The translations under genes and the position numbers were made by a program. The notes under the pieces were generated by a model. That model searched no databases. It was not told the DNA's origin and worked only from the letters and a program-made list of their open reading frames with translations. From CAVORB01 sp963736235 (GTDB taxonomy: Bacteria > Pseudomonadota > Gammaproteobacteria > Chromatiales > Chromatiaceae): DNA of 64,000 nucleotides. Position 1 is the first letter of the stretch; every line of letters starts with the position of its first letter. Below are positions 34,091 through 44,100 of this stretch, piece by piece. The stretch is from NCBI GenBank assembly GCA_963736235.1, contig CAVTOR010000005.1:186001-250000 (forward strand). Reading direction: 5' to 3'.

Positions 34091-34848
34091 ACGGTCTCGG
34101 CACCCTGGCCGCCGACGGTGAACCGGGCTGGTTGGGCAAACGAGATGCGCGGCTGCGTCTGGCCGCGGTCCTGGCCTTCGCGCTGGTTACCGTCAGCCTG
34201 AGTGGAATCACACCGCTCCTGGCCGCGCTGGCGGTTGCCTTCGTGCTGGTGGGGGCATCCGCGCCCGACTGGCGCCTGCTCGTGCGCCGTATGGCGGGGC
34301 TGGAGGCCTTTCTGGCCCTCCTGTTCCTTACCCTGCCTTTTTCCGTGCCCGGGGAGGCATGGGTCCGGTTCGGCCCCTTGACCGCGAGCTGGGAAGGGGT
34401 GTCGCGCGCGGGCTTGATCGCGCTCAAGGCCAATGCCGTGGTTCTCGCCCTTCTCGGGTTGGTGGGGACCCTGGAGCCCGCCGCCATGGGACACGCGCTC
34501 GCCAGGCTCAAGGCGCCGGACAAGCTGGTGCACCTGCTCTTGTTCACGGTGCGCTACCTGGGGGTGCTGCAGGAGGAGTTCCTGCGTCTGCGACGCGCGA
34601 TGCGCGCCCGCGCCTTCGTTGCGCGCAGCGACCGTCATACCTGGCGCGTCACCGGCTGGCTGGCGGGGATGCTGCTGGTGCGCGGCTTCGAGCGGGCGCG
34701 CCGGGTGAGCGCGGCCATGAAGTGCCGCGGTTTCCACGGTCGCTTCTACCTGCTGGATACCGCGGCGTGGGCACCGGCCGACACCCTGCTGTCGCTCGTT
34801 TTCGGTACGGGCCTGGTTGGTTTGCTCACCCTGGACCGGCTGGCATGA
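34087..34848 (+). CDS. cbiQ: ECF transporter T component CbiQ/NikQ, 253 aa
   Basis: The ATG at 34087 overlaps the preceding stop (ATGA). The protein is rich in membrane helices and carries the two coupling motifs of EcfT proteins in charged helices: RLRRAMRARAF and, nearer the C-terminus, RVSAAMKCRGFHGR. These bind the ATPase grooves. It links the CbiO ATPase to CbiM-NikL for nickel uptake. Overlapping starts through the four genes show tight translational coupling. Confidence 0.92.
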   Translation: MNGLGTLAADGEPGWLGKRDARLRLAAVLAFALVTVSLSGITPLLAALAVAFVLVGASAPDWRLLVRRMAGLEAFLALLFLTLPFSVPGEAWVRFGPLTASWEGVSRAGLIALKANAVVLALLGLVGTLEPAAMGHALARLKAPDKLVHLLLFTVRYLGVLQEEFLRLRRAMRARAFVARSDRHTWRVTGWLAGMLLVRGFERARRVSAAMKCRGFHGRFYLLDTAAWAPADTLLSLVFGTGLVGLLTLDRLA

Positions 34849-35621
34849 GTGCCCCGCTGCTGGAGCTAGCGGGAGTCGATTTCGGCTACCAGGGCCGGCC
34901 GGTGCTCGAGGGTGCGGATCTGGCGCTGCACCGCGGGGAGCGGCTGGCGCTCGTCGGCCCGAATGGTTCCGGCAAGACCAGCCTGCTGCACCTGCTGGTG
35001 GGCCTTTTGCGTCCGGCCGGAGGGAAGGTAAGGGCCTTCGGCGCCGAACGGCACTCCGAGGCGGACTTCCGGGAGGTCCGGCTCCGGGTGGGGCTCCTGT
35101 TCCAGGACTCGGACGATCAGCTCTTCTGCCCCACGGTGCTCGAGGACGTCGCTTTCGGCCCTTTGAATCAGGGCCTCGGCGCCGAGGAGGCGCTGGCGGT
35201 CGCCGAGTCGACGCTGGGGGTGCTTGGGCTCTCGGGGCTCGGTGAGCGCGTCACGCACCGGCTGTCGGGGGGCGAGAAGCGGCTGGTAGCCCTGGCCGGG
35301 GTGCTGGCCATGCAGCCCGATGTCCTGTTGCTCGACGAGCCCACCAACGGCCTGGACGAGGCGACGGAGCAGCGCTTGGTGGAACACCTGGCGGGGTTGC
35401 CCCAGGCGATGATCTTCGTCTCCCACGACCGGCGCCTGGTCGGCAGGCTCGCCACCCGCGCCGTGCTGCTCCGCGATCGCCGCGTGCTGGCGGCGACCAT
35501 TCACGCCCACCCTCATACCCATACCCATGCGCACGTCCACGTGCATCCAACGGTCGAGGTGGCCGGCGGACAGCACCATGGCGCCGCGCCGCCGCACGGC
35601 GATCATCACCGCGACGAGTAG
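34845..35621 (+). CDS. cbiO: ECF transporter ATPase CbiO/NikO with His-rich tail, 258 aa
   Basis: The ATG at 34845 overlaps the cbiQ stop. ABC motifs are complete: Walker A GPNGSGKTS, Q-loop FQDSDDQLF, signature LSGGEKRLV, Walker B LLLDEPTNGLDE and the switch histidine in VSHDRR. The last 38 residues hold a run of alternating histidines (HPHTHTHAHVHVHP) and then HHG and HGDHHRDE. Such a tail could bind or store nickel in the cytoplasm and supports nickel over cobalt as substrate. The gene stops only three bases before the converging unknown gene. Confidence 0.94.
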   Translation: MSAPLLELAGVDFGYQGRPVLEGADLALHRGERLALVGPNGSGKTSLLHLLVGLLRPAGGKVRAFGAERHSEADFREVRLRVGLLFQDSDDQLFCPTVLEDVAFGPLNQGLGAEEALAVAESTLGVLGLSGLGERVTHRLSGGEKRLVALAGVLAMQPDVLLLDEPTNGLDEATEQRLVEHLAGLPQAMIFVSHDRRLVGRLATRAVLLRDRRVLAATIHAHPHTHTHAHVHVHPTVEVAGGQHHGAAPPHGDHHRDE

Positions 35622-35624
35622 CGC

Positions 35625-36792
35625 CTAGCTCGCCGGCCAATAGTCGGTAGCGATGCCTTCTCCCAGGTCCGCCTCGATCAGGCGCTCGCGCACGGCGAGC
35701 AGCCGCTCGATCAGTCGCGGCTCGAAGCCGCCGTAGGCCGCCGCGTCCGGCATGCGCTTGACCACCACGCCGAGCAGCTCGGTGATGGCGTTGCCGATGG
35801 AGTTCTGGCTGATGGTGACCAGCAGCTTGCCCTCGTCGTTGCGGTAGATGAGCTGCTTGAAGGCGGGCTGCCAGCGGATCGGAGTTGGCATAGGCCGGGT
35901 CCCTGATGCAGTGGTCGCGCACCTTCTTCGCGGTCGCGAGGAAATCGTTGTCGAAGAGCAGAACCCGTTCCACCTGCTTCGGGAAGTAGACGTCGGGCAG
36001 GATCGGGGCGTTGCGGCTCGAGACCTGGGAGAAGAAGGTGCGGTAGAAGTCGAGGAAACCCATCAGGATCGAGTCGTACTCCTGCCAGAAGCGGATGTCC
36101 CTGAGCGCGTCCGCGCCACCCTGGATCTCCCAGCAGGGCAGGCCCTCAGGATAGCCGGTCAGCGCGAGCTGCGACTCGGCGCTATGCGCCGTCTTGAGAA
36201 TCCGCAAGTCCAGCGCCTCGTCGAAAAAGCGGCGGTAGACATCGCGCATGTAGGCCTGGAACAGGCTGTGCTGGCCGCCGTCGGTGAGGTTGGGGTTGTC
36301 GGCGTCCGCCTGATTCGCCGCCCGGAGCTGGTCCATGGGGAAGACGATGAAGTGGTTGTGCAGCATGCGGATGCTGGGCACGCCGGGGGAGGTCAGGGGC
36401 CAGGTGGCGTCGAGGCTCGCCTCCCCGGCGAGGACCAGGGCCTCGGCCGGGTCCGGGTACTGCTCCAGCATGTAGCCGATGATCACCTGGTTCATTCGGT
36501 TCCAGACGTGCTTGACGCCCTCCGGCACCTGGGTGCGCCGCACCGGCCGGCCCAGCGGATTCAGGATTGCCTGGGAGGTGTTGTAGATGATGGAGCAGTC
36601 GAACTCGCTCGAGTGGCCAAGCGCCTTGCGGTACAGGAGCAGGTTCTCCGGATTCACCAGCAGGCCGTTGTTGTGCACCAGATCGTTCAGGTTCTCCGTG
36701 CTGTTGAAGAACTCGTTGGGCTTCATGCCCTCCGGGACCTCCAGCGGGATGGGGCGGAAGGGGGTGACGATCTCGCGCGGGCCGGTTTCCAT
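35625..36792 (-). CDS. conserved hypothetical protein, about 388 aa, frameshifted
   Basis: The ATG at 36792 begins METGPREIVTPFRPIPLEVP. The frame holds to about 35885 (CIRDPAYAN) and continues in another frame as TPIRWQPAFKQLIYRNDEGK to the stop at 35625; one surplus A near 35885 would explain it. The protein is acidic and soluble, has no signal peptide, and shows no motif that I can assign; segments such as NNGLLVNPENLLLYRKALGHSSEFD and RMLHNHFIVFPMD look well conserved in character. I do not recognise the family and give no function. It converges with cbiO and is divergent from the thiolase gene. Confidence 0.7.
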
Positions 36793-37175
36793 TGCTGTAC
36801 ATCTCCGGTATTGCTTCGGGCGGGGCGGAAGACGGGACTTGACCCGCTATCCTACCCGAAGTCCGCGCCTCGCGGCCCGGGCCGAACATGCGCCGTCACC
36901 TGAAAAGAGCGGCTTTGCGGGTGCGAAATCAAGGATACCCTGTCCTTGTTGTCCTTCGTCTCCTATAGTTGGTCTCGACCCGAGGATGGACAGCCCCCAA
37001 CGCCCTGCCTCATCGCGCCCCGAGGGCGCGACGGGGTTGGCGCAGAGAAGCACCCAAGTCGAACGACGAGGTCGCTGAGCCGGTCGGCTCTCCGGCCGGC
37101 GGCGTGATCGTCGCGCTTGGCAAGCTTCCCGGGAATTGATTCGTTTTTTTCCACCAATCGTGAGGAGAGTATCCA
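36793..37175. other. intergenic stretch between divergent unknown gene and thiolase
   Basis: No coding frame is supported. A perfect 8-bp hairpin, TCGCGCCC/GGGCGCGA with loop CGA, lies at 37013-37031, and a TATAGT resembling a -10 element occurs near 36964. The region must hold both divergent promoters. The thiolase ribosome binding site GAGGAGAG is at its right end. Confidence 0.5.
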
Positions 37176-38363
37176 ATGTCGGAGAATCGGGAAGTCGTGG
37201 TTCTGAGCGGTGTGCGGACCGCCATCGGCGGTTATGGCGGCAGCCTGAAGGACCAGCCCCCGGCGGACCTTGCCGCGGCCGTGGTGCGCGAGGCGGTGAG
37301 CCGGGCGGGGGTCGACGCGGCGGATGTCGGACACTGCGTGATCGGCAATGTCATTCACACCGAGCCGCGGGACATGTACATCAGCCGGGTCGCCGCCGTG
37401 AACGGCGGTCTGCCGGTCGAGACCCCGGCCTTTACCCTCAACCGACTCTGCGGCTCCGGCCTTCAGTCCATCGTCTCCGCCTCGCAGGTCATCCTGCTCG
37501 GAGACGCGGATTGCGCGGTCGCGGGCGGTGCCGAGGTCATGAGTCGCGGTCAGTATTGGCTTCCGGGCATGCGCTGGGGACAGCGCCTGAACAACGGCCA
37601 GGTGATCGACGCCATGGTCGGCGCCCTGACGGACCCGTTCGACGATTGCCACATGGGCATCACCGCGGAGAACATCGCCGAGAAATGGGGCATCTCGCGG
37701 GAGGACCAGGACGCCCTCGCGGTCGAGAGCCATCGCCGTGCGGCGGCCGCTACGGATGCCGGTCACTTCAAGGGCCAGATCCTGCCGGTCGAGCTTAAGA
37801 GCCGCAAGGGCAGCGTGATGTTCGATACCGACGAGCACATGAGGCGTGATGCCTCGTTGGAGGGCATGGCGAAGCTGCGCCCGGTGTTCCGCAAGGATGG
37901 CTCCGTCACCCCCGGCAACGCCTCGGGGATCAACGACGCCGCCGCGGCGGTCGTGCTGATGGAACGTGCGGCGGCCGAAGCCAAGGGGTTGAAGCCCATG
38001 GCGCGGCTCGTCGGCTACGCGCTCGCGGGCGTCGAACCCAAGTACATGGGTATCGGTCCGGTGCCGGCCGTGAAGAAGCTGCTCGACAAGTGCGGCGTCG
38101 GAATTGGGGATATAGACGTTTTCGAGGTCAACGAGGCCTTCGCCGCCCAGGCTCTGGCCGTCTGCCGCGACCTCGATCTGCCCATGGACAAGACCAACCC
38201 CAACGGCAGCGGCATCTCCCTGGGTCACCCGATCGGGGCCACCGGCACCATCGTCACCGTGAAGGCACTGCACGAACTGGAGCGCATTGGCGGCCGATTC
38301 GGATTGGTGACCATGTGCATCGGCGGCGGGCAGGGGATCGCCGCGCTGTTCGAGCGGATTTAG
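37176..38363 (+). CDS. thiolase (acetyl-CoA acetyltransferase family), 395 aa
   Basis: A biosynthetic-type thiolase that condenses or cleaves acyl-CoAs. The nucleophile cysteine is in NRLCGSGLQS near residue 90, the GHPIGATG histidine and the second cysteine in MCIGGGQG are intact, and VNEAFAAQ is present. It resembles the BktB/PhaA group that starts polyhydroxyalkanoate synthesis or ends beta-oxidation. No phaB or phaC lies nearby, so the pathway is open. GAGGAGAG precedes the ATG. It stands alone between an unknown gene and the transposase region. Confidence 0.92.
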   Translation: MSENREVVVLSGVRTAIGGYGGSLKDQPPADLAAAVVREAVSRAGVDAADVGHCVIGNVIHTEPRDMYISRVAAVNGGLPVETPAFTLNRLCGSGLQSIVSASQVILLGDADCAVAGGAEVMSRGQYWLPGMRWGQRLNNGQVIDAMVGALTDPFDDCHMGITAENIAEKWGISREDQDALAVESHRRAAAATDAGHFKGQILPVELKSRKGSVMFDTDEHMRRDASLEGMAKLRPVFRKDGSVTPGNASGINDAAAAVVLMERAAAEAKGLKPMARLVGYALAGVEPKYMGIGPVPAVKKLLDKCGVGIGDIDVFEVNEAFAAQALAVCRDLDLPMDKTNPNGSGISLGHPIGATGTIVTVKALHELERIGGRFGLVTMCIGGGQGIAALFERI

Positions 38364-38560
38364 TCTGGCAGGGACGAATCGCTCTGCGCCGGGCACGGCT
38401 TCGAGCCGGCGCACCACTTGGCCCCATGGACGGGGCCTTACACCGCTTGCCCCACCAGTTCACCCGACGCTTGGTCGAGCCCGTCGATAGGCCTGTTTGA
38501 GAAGAAAAAGGGGGCAAGGAGAAAGGGGAAAAGAGGTTCAATTTCCGCCAAGATCCTGCC

Positions 38561-39294
38561 ATGCCTCGACGTCCCCGGGTCCACATCGACGGAATGCCGC
38601 TGCACATCGTGCAGCGTGGGCACAATCGCGAGGCCTGCTTCTTCGATGACCAAGACCGCCATGCCTATCTTGGCTGGCTGCGAGAAGCCCTGCAGCGCGA
38701 GCATTGCCGCCTGCACGCCTATGTGCTGATGACCAATCATGTCCATCTGCTCCTGACGCCGGAGCAGGCGCTCTCCGTGCCGCGCGTGATCATGTCGGTC
38801 GGCGATATGTGCAATACGTCAACCACGTCTACGGGCGAACCGGCACCCTCTGGGACAGCCGCTACAAGTCCTCGCTGGTTCAGGCCGAGACGTATCTGCT
38901 CGTCTGCCAGCGTTACATCGAGCTCAATCCAGTGCCCGCAGGCATCGTAGCCGACCCGGGGGAGTATTCCTGGTCAAGCTATCGAGCAAACGCCCTGGGC
39001 GAAACGAATCCGCTCCTGTCACCGCATCCCCGGTATCTGTCCCTCGGGACGGATAACGCATGCCGACGTGCGGCTTACCTACACCTGTTCCGCATTGCGC
39101 TCGGTGACGCCACCGTCGCCGAACTTCGCATGGCGCTCAATCAGAGCCAGCCCATCGGCAACGATCGTTTCTATGCGCAGATCCAAGCGATGACCGGGCA
39201 ACGCCGGGAACTTCGAAAACGCGGCCGGCCAAGGAAACAGGATGAGACCGAAGCCTCAGCGGAATCAACGCAGCAGACGCTTCAGCTTAATTGA
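38561..39294 (+). CDS. REP-associated tyrosine transposase (Y1_Tnp), frameshifted
   Basis: The ATG at 38561 begins MPRRPRVHIDGMPLHIVQRGHN, with the HUH metal site in TNHVHLLLTPE and a C-terminal catalytic-helix region CQRYIELNPVPAGIV, the pattern of IS200/IS605-like RAYT transposases. The frame changes near 38803: the first part runs into MSVGD, and the second part resumes as RRYVQYVNHVYGRTGTLWDSRYKSS. One lost base (GGTCGGCGA) explains it. The tail is basic. RAYTs are usually single-copy, domesticated enzymes linked to REP palindromes; I see no clear REP pair flanking it. Confidence 0.8.
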
Positions 39295-39409
39295 GCCTGA
39301 CCGCTTTTCCGGAAATCCCGCTGCCGCTCCGGCCCAGGACAGAACCCTGCCACAACCCGCAACCGCCGGTCCTGCCCCGGGGCGACGCTGCCGACACATC
39401 GCATACAGA

Positions 39410-39434
39410 CCGGTCCGAGCCATTAACGGACCGG
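39410..39434. repeat. 8-bp inverted repeat downstream of the transposase
   Basis: CCGGTCCG (39410-39417) and CGGACCGG (39427-39434) pair around a nine-base loop. It overlaps the left end of the attC-like palindrome and may serve as a terminator for the transposase transcript, though no T-run follows. Confidence 0.45.
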
Positions 39435-39478
39435 CTGTACATGAACCACAACGGCAGCTACATAGCCGGCAGTTAGGC
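39419..39478 (-). other. attC-like recombination site of an integron cassette
   Basis: On the minus strand the box GCCTAAC begins three bases after the stop codon of the secreted-protein gene, the classical position of an attC R'' site. The 60-base stretch ends in GTTAATGGC and folds back on itself: GCC/GGC, TAAC/GTTA and CCGGC/GCCGG pair across an unpaired centre. The R' box deviates from GTTRRRY by a two-base insertion. The orientation agrees with an integrase gene fragment lying to the right and reading rightward. Confidence 0.45.
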
Positions 39479-39481
39479 GCA

Positions 39482-40333
39482 CTATTTGTTGCGGCAGCAA
39501 GGGCGCTTCCGTAGAACCTTCAGGTGGTATGTGACGCCCGTCTCGAATGTCTTTTCTAGCATCCCTTCTTCCGTCTCGGCGCATGCGGCTCCGTACAGAT
39601 TCAATCGGTGTTTACCCGGTGTCAGTGGCGGTAGCATCACCCAGTATCCTTCGGCGATCAGACGTTCATTGGGGCCGGGGGGGAATCCCAGAATGTTGTC
39701 CTCCGGCAGCTCGATGGTAATCCTTGGGGATTGCGCCCGAACCACGGGCTGCAGGTGCGCCGTCACGGGCGCCGGCAACTCGCCGAGATTCAGCATCTCG
39801 AAGGTATCCAGCGTCGAAGTCAGCTGACACGCTCCGTCTCCGCCGGCCGTCGTGGCCAGGAGGGTGCGCACTTCCTCATCGGTAAACACCTCGTCACCCG
39901 GTTCGTTGATCCAGAATGCATTGACCAGCGGGTAGAAGATCGCTTTTCCGGCGGGGATGGTGCACTTCCGTTCGACGCCCGTGACCCCGAAGGTGCCGGC
40001 CAGGAACCAGACAGGTCCTGCCTGGCACAGGTTGCAGAATTCCCCCGTGTCGTCCTGAACCGGATTCTTGCCCTCGGGCAACGATAGGGCCCACTTCCAC
40101 CACTCGGCGGCCCACTCGCCGTAGGTTTTGCCATAGAGCTTCGGGTTGGCCGTGCCCGCTGTCCAGGGCACGAACGGACCGTCGGGCACGTGAAACCGCT
40201 TGACCGCCATCGCTGGTACGTTGATAGCCTCGGCCATTTTCGCCGCTCCGGCACCAAGCGCCCCAGCTTGCCCGGTGGAGGCTGTAAGGGCCAATGCGAC
40301 CGCCAAGGCAAGGGTGCAACGTCTCGTAGTCAT
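39482..40333 (-). CDS. secreted conserved hypothetical protein, 283 aa, probable integron cassette gene
   Basis: A signal peptide (about residues 1-24, ending GQAGA) is followed by an exported domain with YGKTYGEWAAEWWKWALSLP, DDTGEFCNLCQAGPVWFLAGTFG and CTIPAGKAIFYPLVNAFW. I recall this tryptophan-rich pattern as a widespread family without known function; I give no activity. Paired cysteines suggest disulfides in the periplasm. The gene ends three bases before an attC-like box and reads away from the integron integrase fragment, as cassette genes do. Its base composition is somewhat lower in GC than the neighbours. Confidence 0.75.
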   Translation of the reverse strand: MTTRRCTLALAVALALTASTGQAGALGAGAAKMAEAINVPAMAVKRFHVPDGPFVPWTAGTANPKLYGKTYGEWAAEWWKWALSLPEGKNPVQDDTGEFCNLCQAGPVWFLAGTFGVTGVERKCTIPAGKAIFYPLVNAFWINEPGDEVFTDEEVRTLLATTAGGDGACQLTSTLDTFEMLNLGELPAPVTAHLQPVVRAQSPRITIELPEDNILGFPPGPNERLIAEGYWVMLPPLTPGKHRLNLYGAACAETEEGMLEKTFETGVTYHLKVLRKRPCCRNK

Positions 40334-40888
40334 GTTCTTCGTCCTCCAACCTGCGCGGCCCTTCCATGGCGTCGCTAACGAGCACGCTCGTCCCGGGCCT
40401 TGCGAGGACGCCGTGCGCCCGAACCCGAGAAAGCACTATGATTTGTGGTCGAAGCCGCCCCCCGACTTGGAACCCCGACTTCTCCTCATGGATCGCCAGC
40501 TGGTGCGATCGTCCGTGTTGGTCCGGTAAAGATGGAAGCCAAGTCGCACCCTAAGTCTAGTGTTAAGTCAATGAAACATGTCATTCACCGCGTAAGCATT
40601 TTCTCTACCGTTTGTAGGGTAATTCTGATCCAGACCGGAAGCACTGCTCGGCGGGGTGTTATGCGACGCAACGAACCTCGCTTTCAGCCCCTCATTCGTC
40701 GACCGATCTGATTCCCTGGCTCGGCTCAGGAAGTTCGTCTCTCGATGCGCCCAGCGGCTGGTTCATTGGTCGTCGCTCTACCGTCTTCGATCGTGGTCCT
40801 CGCGTTGAGCGCCCAGAACACCGATTAAACGGGACTCTTCTGGAGGTGTCCGCCAGGGGGCTACTGGGGTGCTCGGTCGGGGCGGCAG
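40334..40888. other. gene-free stretch between cassette gene and integrase remnant
   Basis: No supported coding frame occurs. The composition is more AT-rich than the rest of the window. A GTTATGC heptamer at 40659-40665 resembles an integron core site but has no clear partner arm. The missing 5' half of the integrase gene and attI would be expected here if the integron were whole, so a deletion is likely. Confidence 0.4.
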
Positions 40889-41104
40889 ATGGCCCCGGGG
40901 ATGGGTTTTTTCAGGGGTTTCGGGGAACGATACAGCCGCGCCCTGCGCCACTCGTTCGCTCCCCGTCTCCTGGAGGCGGGATACGATATCCGCGCGGTGC
41001 AGGAACTGCTGGGGCGCGAGGACGTCTCCACGATCATGATCTACACACCTGTAATGAACCGGCCCGGCGTGGTGCCGGTGCGCAGTCCGATCGATTCCAT
41101 GTGA
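40889..41104 (+). pseudogene. intI: C-terminal remnant of an integron integrase (IntI)
   Basis: About 60 residues match the end of integron-type tyrosine recombinases: LRHSFAPRLLEAGYDIRAVQELLGREDVSTIMIYTPVMNRP and a final VRSPID. In active IntI the motifs read HSFATHLLEAGYDIR, LLGHKDV and MIYTHVLNR; here changes (APRLL, LLGRED, YTPV) show degeneration, although the catalytic tyrosine and one arginine remain. Everything upstream of the C-terminal segment is missing. The remnant overlaps the start of lhr by four bases. Confidence 0.7.
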
Positions 41105-44100
41105 GCATCGACCTTTTCAGCCCTGCCACGCGGCACTGGTTCGAGCAGAACTTCTCAAGGCCCACGCAGGCGCAGCGTCTCGGCTGGCCGGTGATCGCCT
41201 CGGGCCGGCACGCGCTCGTCACCGCTCCCACTGGAAGCGGCAAGACCCTGGCCGCCTTCCTGTGGAGCATCGACCGCCTTTGCCGCGAGCGGGGGGATGA
41301 AGGCGCAGGTGTGCGCGTACTCTACGTCTCCCCCCTCAAGGCCCTGGTCTACGACATCGAGCGCAACCTGCGCGCGCCCCTTGCCGGCATCGCACGCGCG
41401 GCGGAGGCGCTGGGGCAGCCGGTGCGGCTGCCGAGCGTGGCAGTGCGCACCGGCGATACGCCGCAGCGGGAGCGCCAGCGCCAGCTCAAGGAGCCCTCGG
41501 AGATCCTGGTCACGACGCCCGAGTCCCTGTACCTGATCCTGGGCTCCAAGGCCGCGGCGAACCTTGCGTCGGTCCACACCCTGATCGTGGACGAGGTCCA
41601 CGCACTGGCTCCGACCAAGCGCGGCGCCCATCTGGCCCTGTCCCTGGAACGGCTGGCGGCGCGGTGCTCCGCGGATCCCCAGCGCATCGGCCTGTCCGCC
41701 ACCGTGCGCCCGCTTGAGGAGGCCGCGCGCTTCCTCGGCGGCGACCGGCAGGTGGAGATCGTCGATGCCGCCGCGCCGCCGCTGCTGGACCTCAAGGTGG
41801 CGGTGCCGGTGCCCGACATGGAGCATCCCCCGCCAGACGCCCGAGCAACCCCGGGGCGGTCCCATCCTGGCCGAGCTCTACAGCCGGGAGGTGAGCCGAC
41901 CGCCGCAGGAGAAGGGGATGTGGTCGGCCATCTACCCCGCGCTGCTGGAGGAGATCCGCGCCAGCCGATCGACCATCGTCTTCGTCAACAGCCGCGGCCT
42001 GTGCGAGCGCCTGTGCCAGCGCCTCAACGAGCTGGCGGGGGAGGAGCTGGTGCGCGCCCATCACGGCAGCGTCTCCCACGAGCAGCGCGCCGAGATCGAG
42101 GACGGGCTCAAGCGCGGCGGCATCCGCGCCATCGTCGCCACCAGCTCGCTGGAGATGGGCATCGACATGGGCGCGGTGGACCGGGTGCTGCTGGTCGAGT
42201 CCCCGGGCTCGGTGGCCCGCGGGCTGCAGCGGGTGGGCCGCGCCGGGCACGGGGTCGGGGAGGTGAGCAGCGGGCGTATCTACCCTAAGTTCCGGGGCGA
42301 CCTGCTGGAGTGCGCGGTCATCGCCGGGCGCATGCTGCGCGGCGAGCTGGAGCCATTCCGCATGCCCCGCAACGCGCTGGACGTGCTGGCCCAGCAGGTC
42401 GCGGCCCTGTGCTGCGAGGGGGAGCGGACGGCGGCGGAGATCCACGCCCTGGTGATCCGCTCCGGCCCCTACCGGGAGCTGACCCGCGGCGCGCTGGAGG
42501 CGGTGCTGGACATGCTCTCCGGGCGCTACCTGTCGAGCGAGCTTCGCGGAGCTGCGGCCGCTGCTCAGCTGGGACCGCGCCGCCGATCGCCTGAGCCCCC
42601 GCCGCGGCGCGCCCATGGTCGCGCGGCTCAACGCGGGCACCATCCCGGACCGGGGCAGCTACGGCGTGCACCTGGGCGCGGACGGCCCCCGGATCGGCGA
42701 GCTGGACGAGGAGATGGTGTTCGAGACCAAGGCCGGCGACTGCATCCTGCTCGGGGCCAGCACCTGGCGGGTGGAGGAGATCACCCGCGACCGGGTGCTG
42801 GTCAGCCCGGCCCCCGGCGAGCCCGGCCGGCTGCCCTTCTGGCGAGGGGACGGCCCCGGGCGGCCCCTGGAGCTGGGTTGCGCCCTCGGCGCCTTCTGCG
42901 CCAGGTCGCGGCACTCGGGGCCGCCGAGGCGGAGTCCTGGATCGCCGCCAGCACCCCGCTGGACCCCATGGCCGCCGGCAATCTTAGTCGCCTACGTCCA
43001 GGAGCAGCGGGAGGCCACCGGGCAGGTGCCGACCGACCGGGCGTTGTCGTCGAGCGCTTCCGCGACGAGCTGGGCGATTGGCGGGTGTGCATCCTCACGC
43101 CCTTCGGAGCCCGCATCCACGCCCCCTGGGCCATGGCCCTGCAGCGGCACCTGGGGAACCGCGAGGGCTTCGAGATCCAGGTCATGTACACCGACGACGG
43201 CATCGTGCTGCGCTTCGCCGACGGCGAGGACCTGCCGGCGCTCGCCGGACCTGATGCCGGACCCGGAGACCGTCGAGGACCTGGTCACCGAGCAGCTGGC
43301 CGACACCTGCCCTGTTCGCCGGCCTGTTCCGCGAGAACGCCGCGCGCTCCCTGCTCATGCCGCGTCGCAGCGCCAAGGGCCGCCAGCCGCTGTGGGCGCA
43401 GCGGCTCAGGGCGCAGAACCTGCTCGCCGCCGTGCGCCGCTATCCGTCCTTCCCCATCGTGCTGGAGACCTATCGCCAGGCCCTGAGCGACGTCTTCGAT
43501 CTTCCCGGCCTGAAGGACATTCTGGGTCGTATCCGCAGCCGCGCCATCCGGGTGCACGAGGCGGAGACCCGCAGCGCCTCGCCCTTCGCCCGCTCGCTGG
43601 TGTTCGCCTACGTCGCCGCCTACATCTACGAGCAGGACGCCCCACTGGCCGAACGGCGCGCCCAGGCGCTGACCCTGGATCGCGGGCTGCTCTCCGAGCT
43701 GCTGGGCCAGGCGGAGCTGCGGGAGCTGATCGACCCCGAGGTGCTCGACGACCTGGAGCAGGAGCTGCAGCACCGGGTGGCGGAGCGCCGGGCGCGGGAC
43801 CCGGACGAGCTGCACGACCTGCTGCGTCGCCTGGGGGATCTGGACGAGCCCGAGATCCGCGCCCGCTGCACCGCCGATCCGCTGCCCTGGCTCGCCGCCC
43901 TGGACGCCCAGCGCCGAGCGGTGCGGTTGCGGATCGCCGACTCGGTGCGCTGGATCGCCGCCGAGGACGCCGGCCTCTACCGCGATGCCCTCGGCTGTGT
44001 CCCGCCGCCGGGCCTGCCGGACGGCTATGTCGCCCTCACCGATGCCCCGCTGGAGCACCTGCTGCGTCGCTATGCCCGCACGCGGGGGCCCTTCCCGGTG

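Noticed and set aside
38364..38560. REP palindromes flanking the RAYT transposase
   Set aside because: Only short, unmatched GC palindromes are seen on either side, with no GTAG-type head and no repeated pair.
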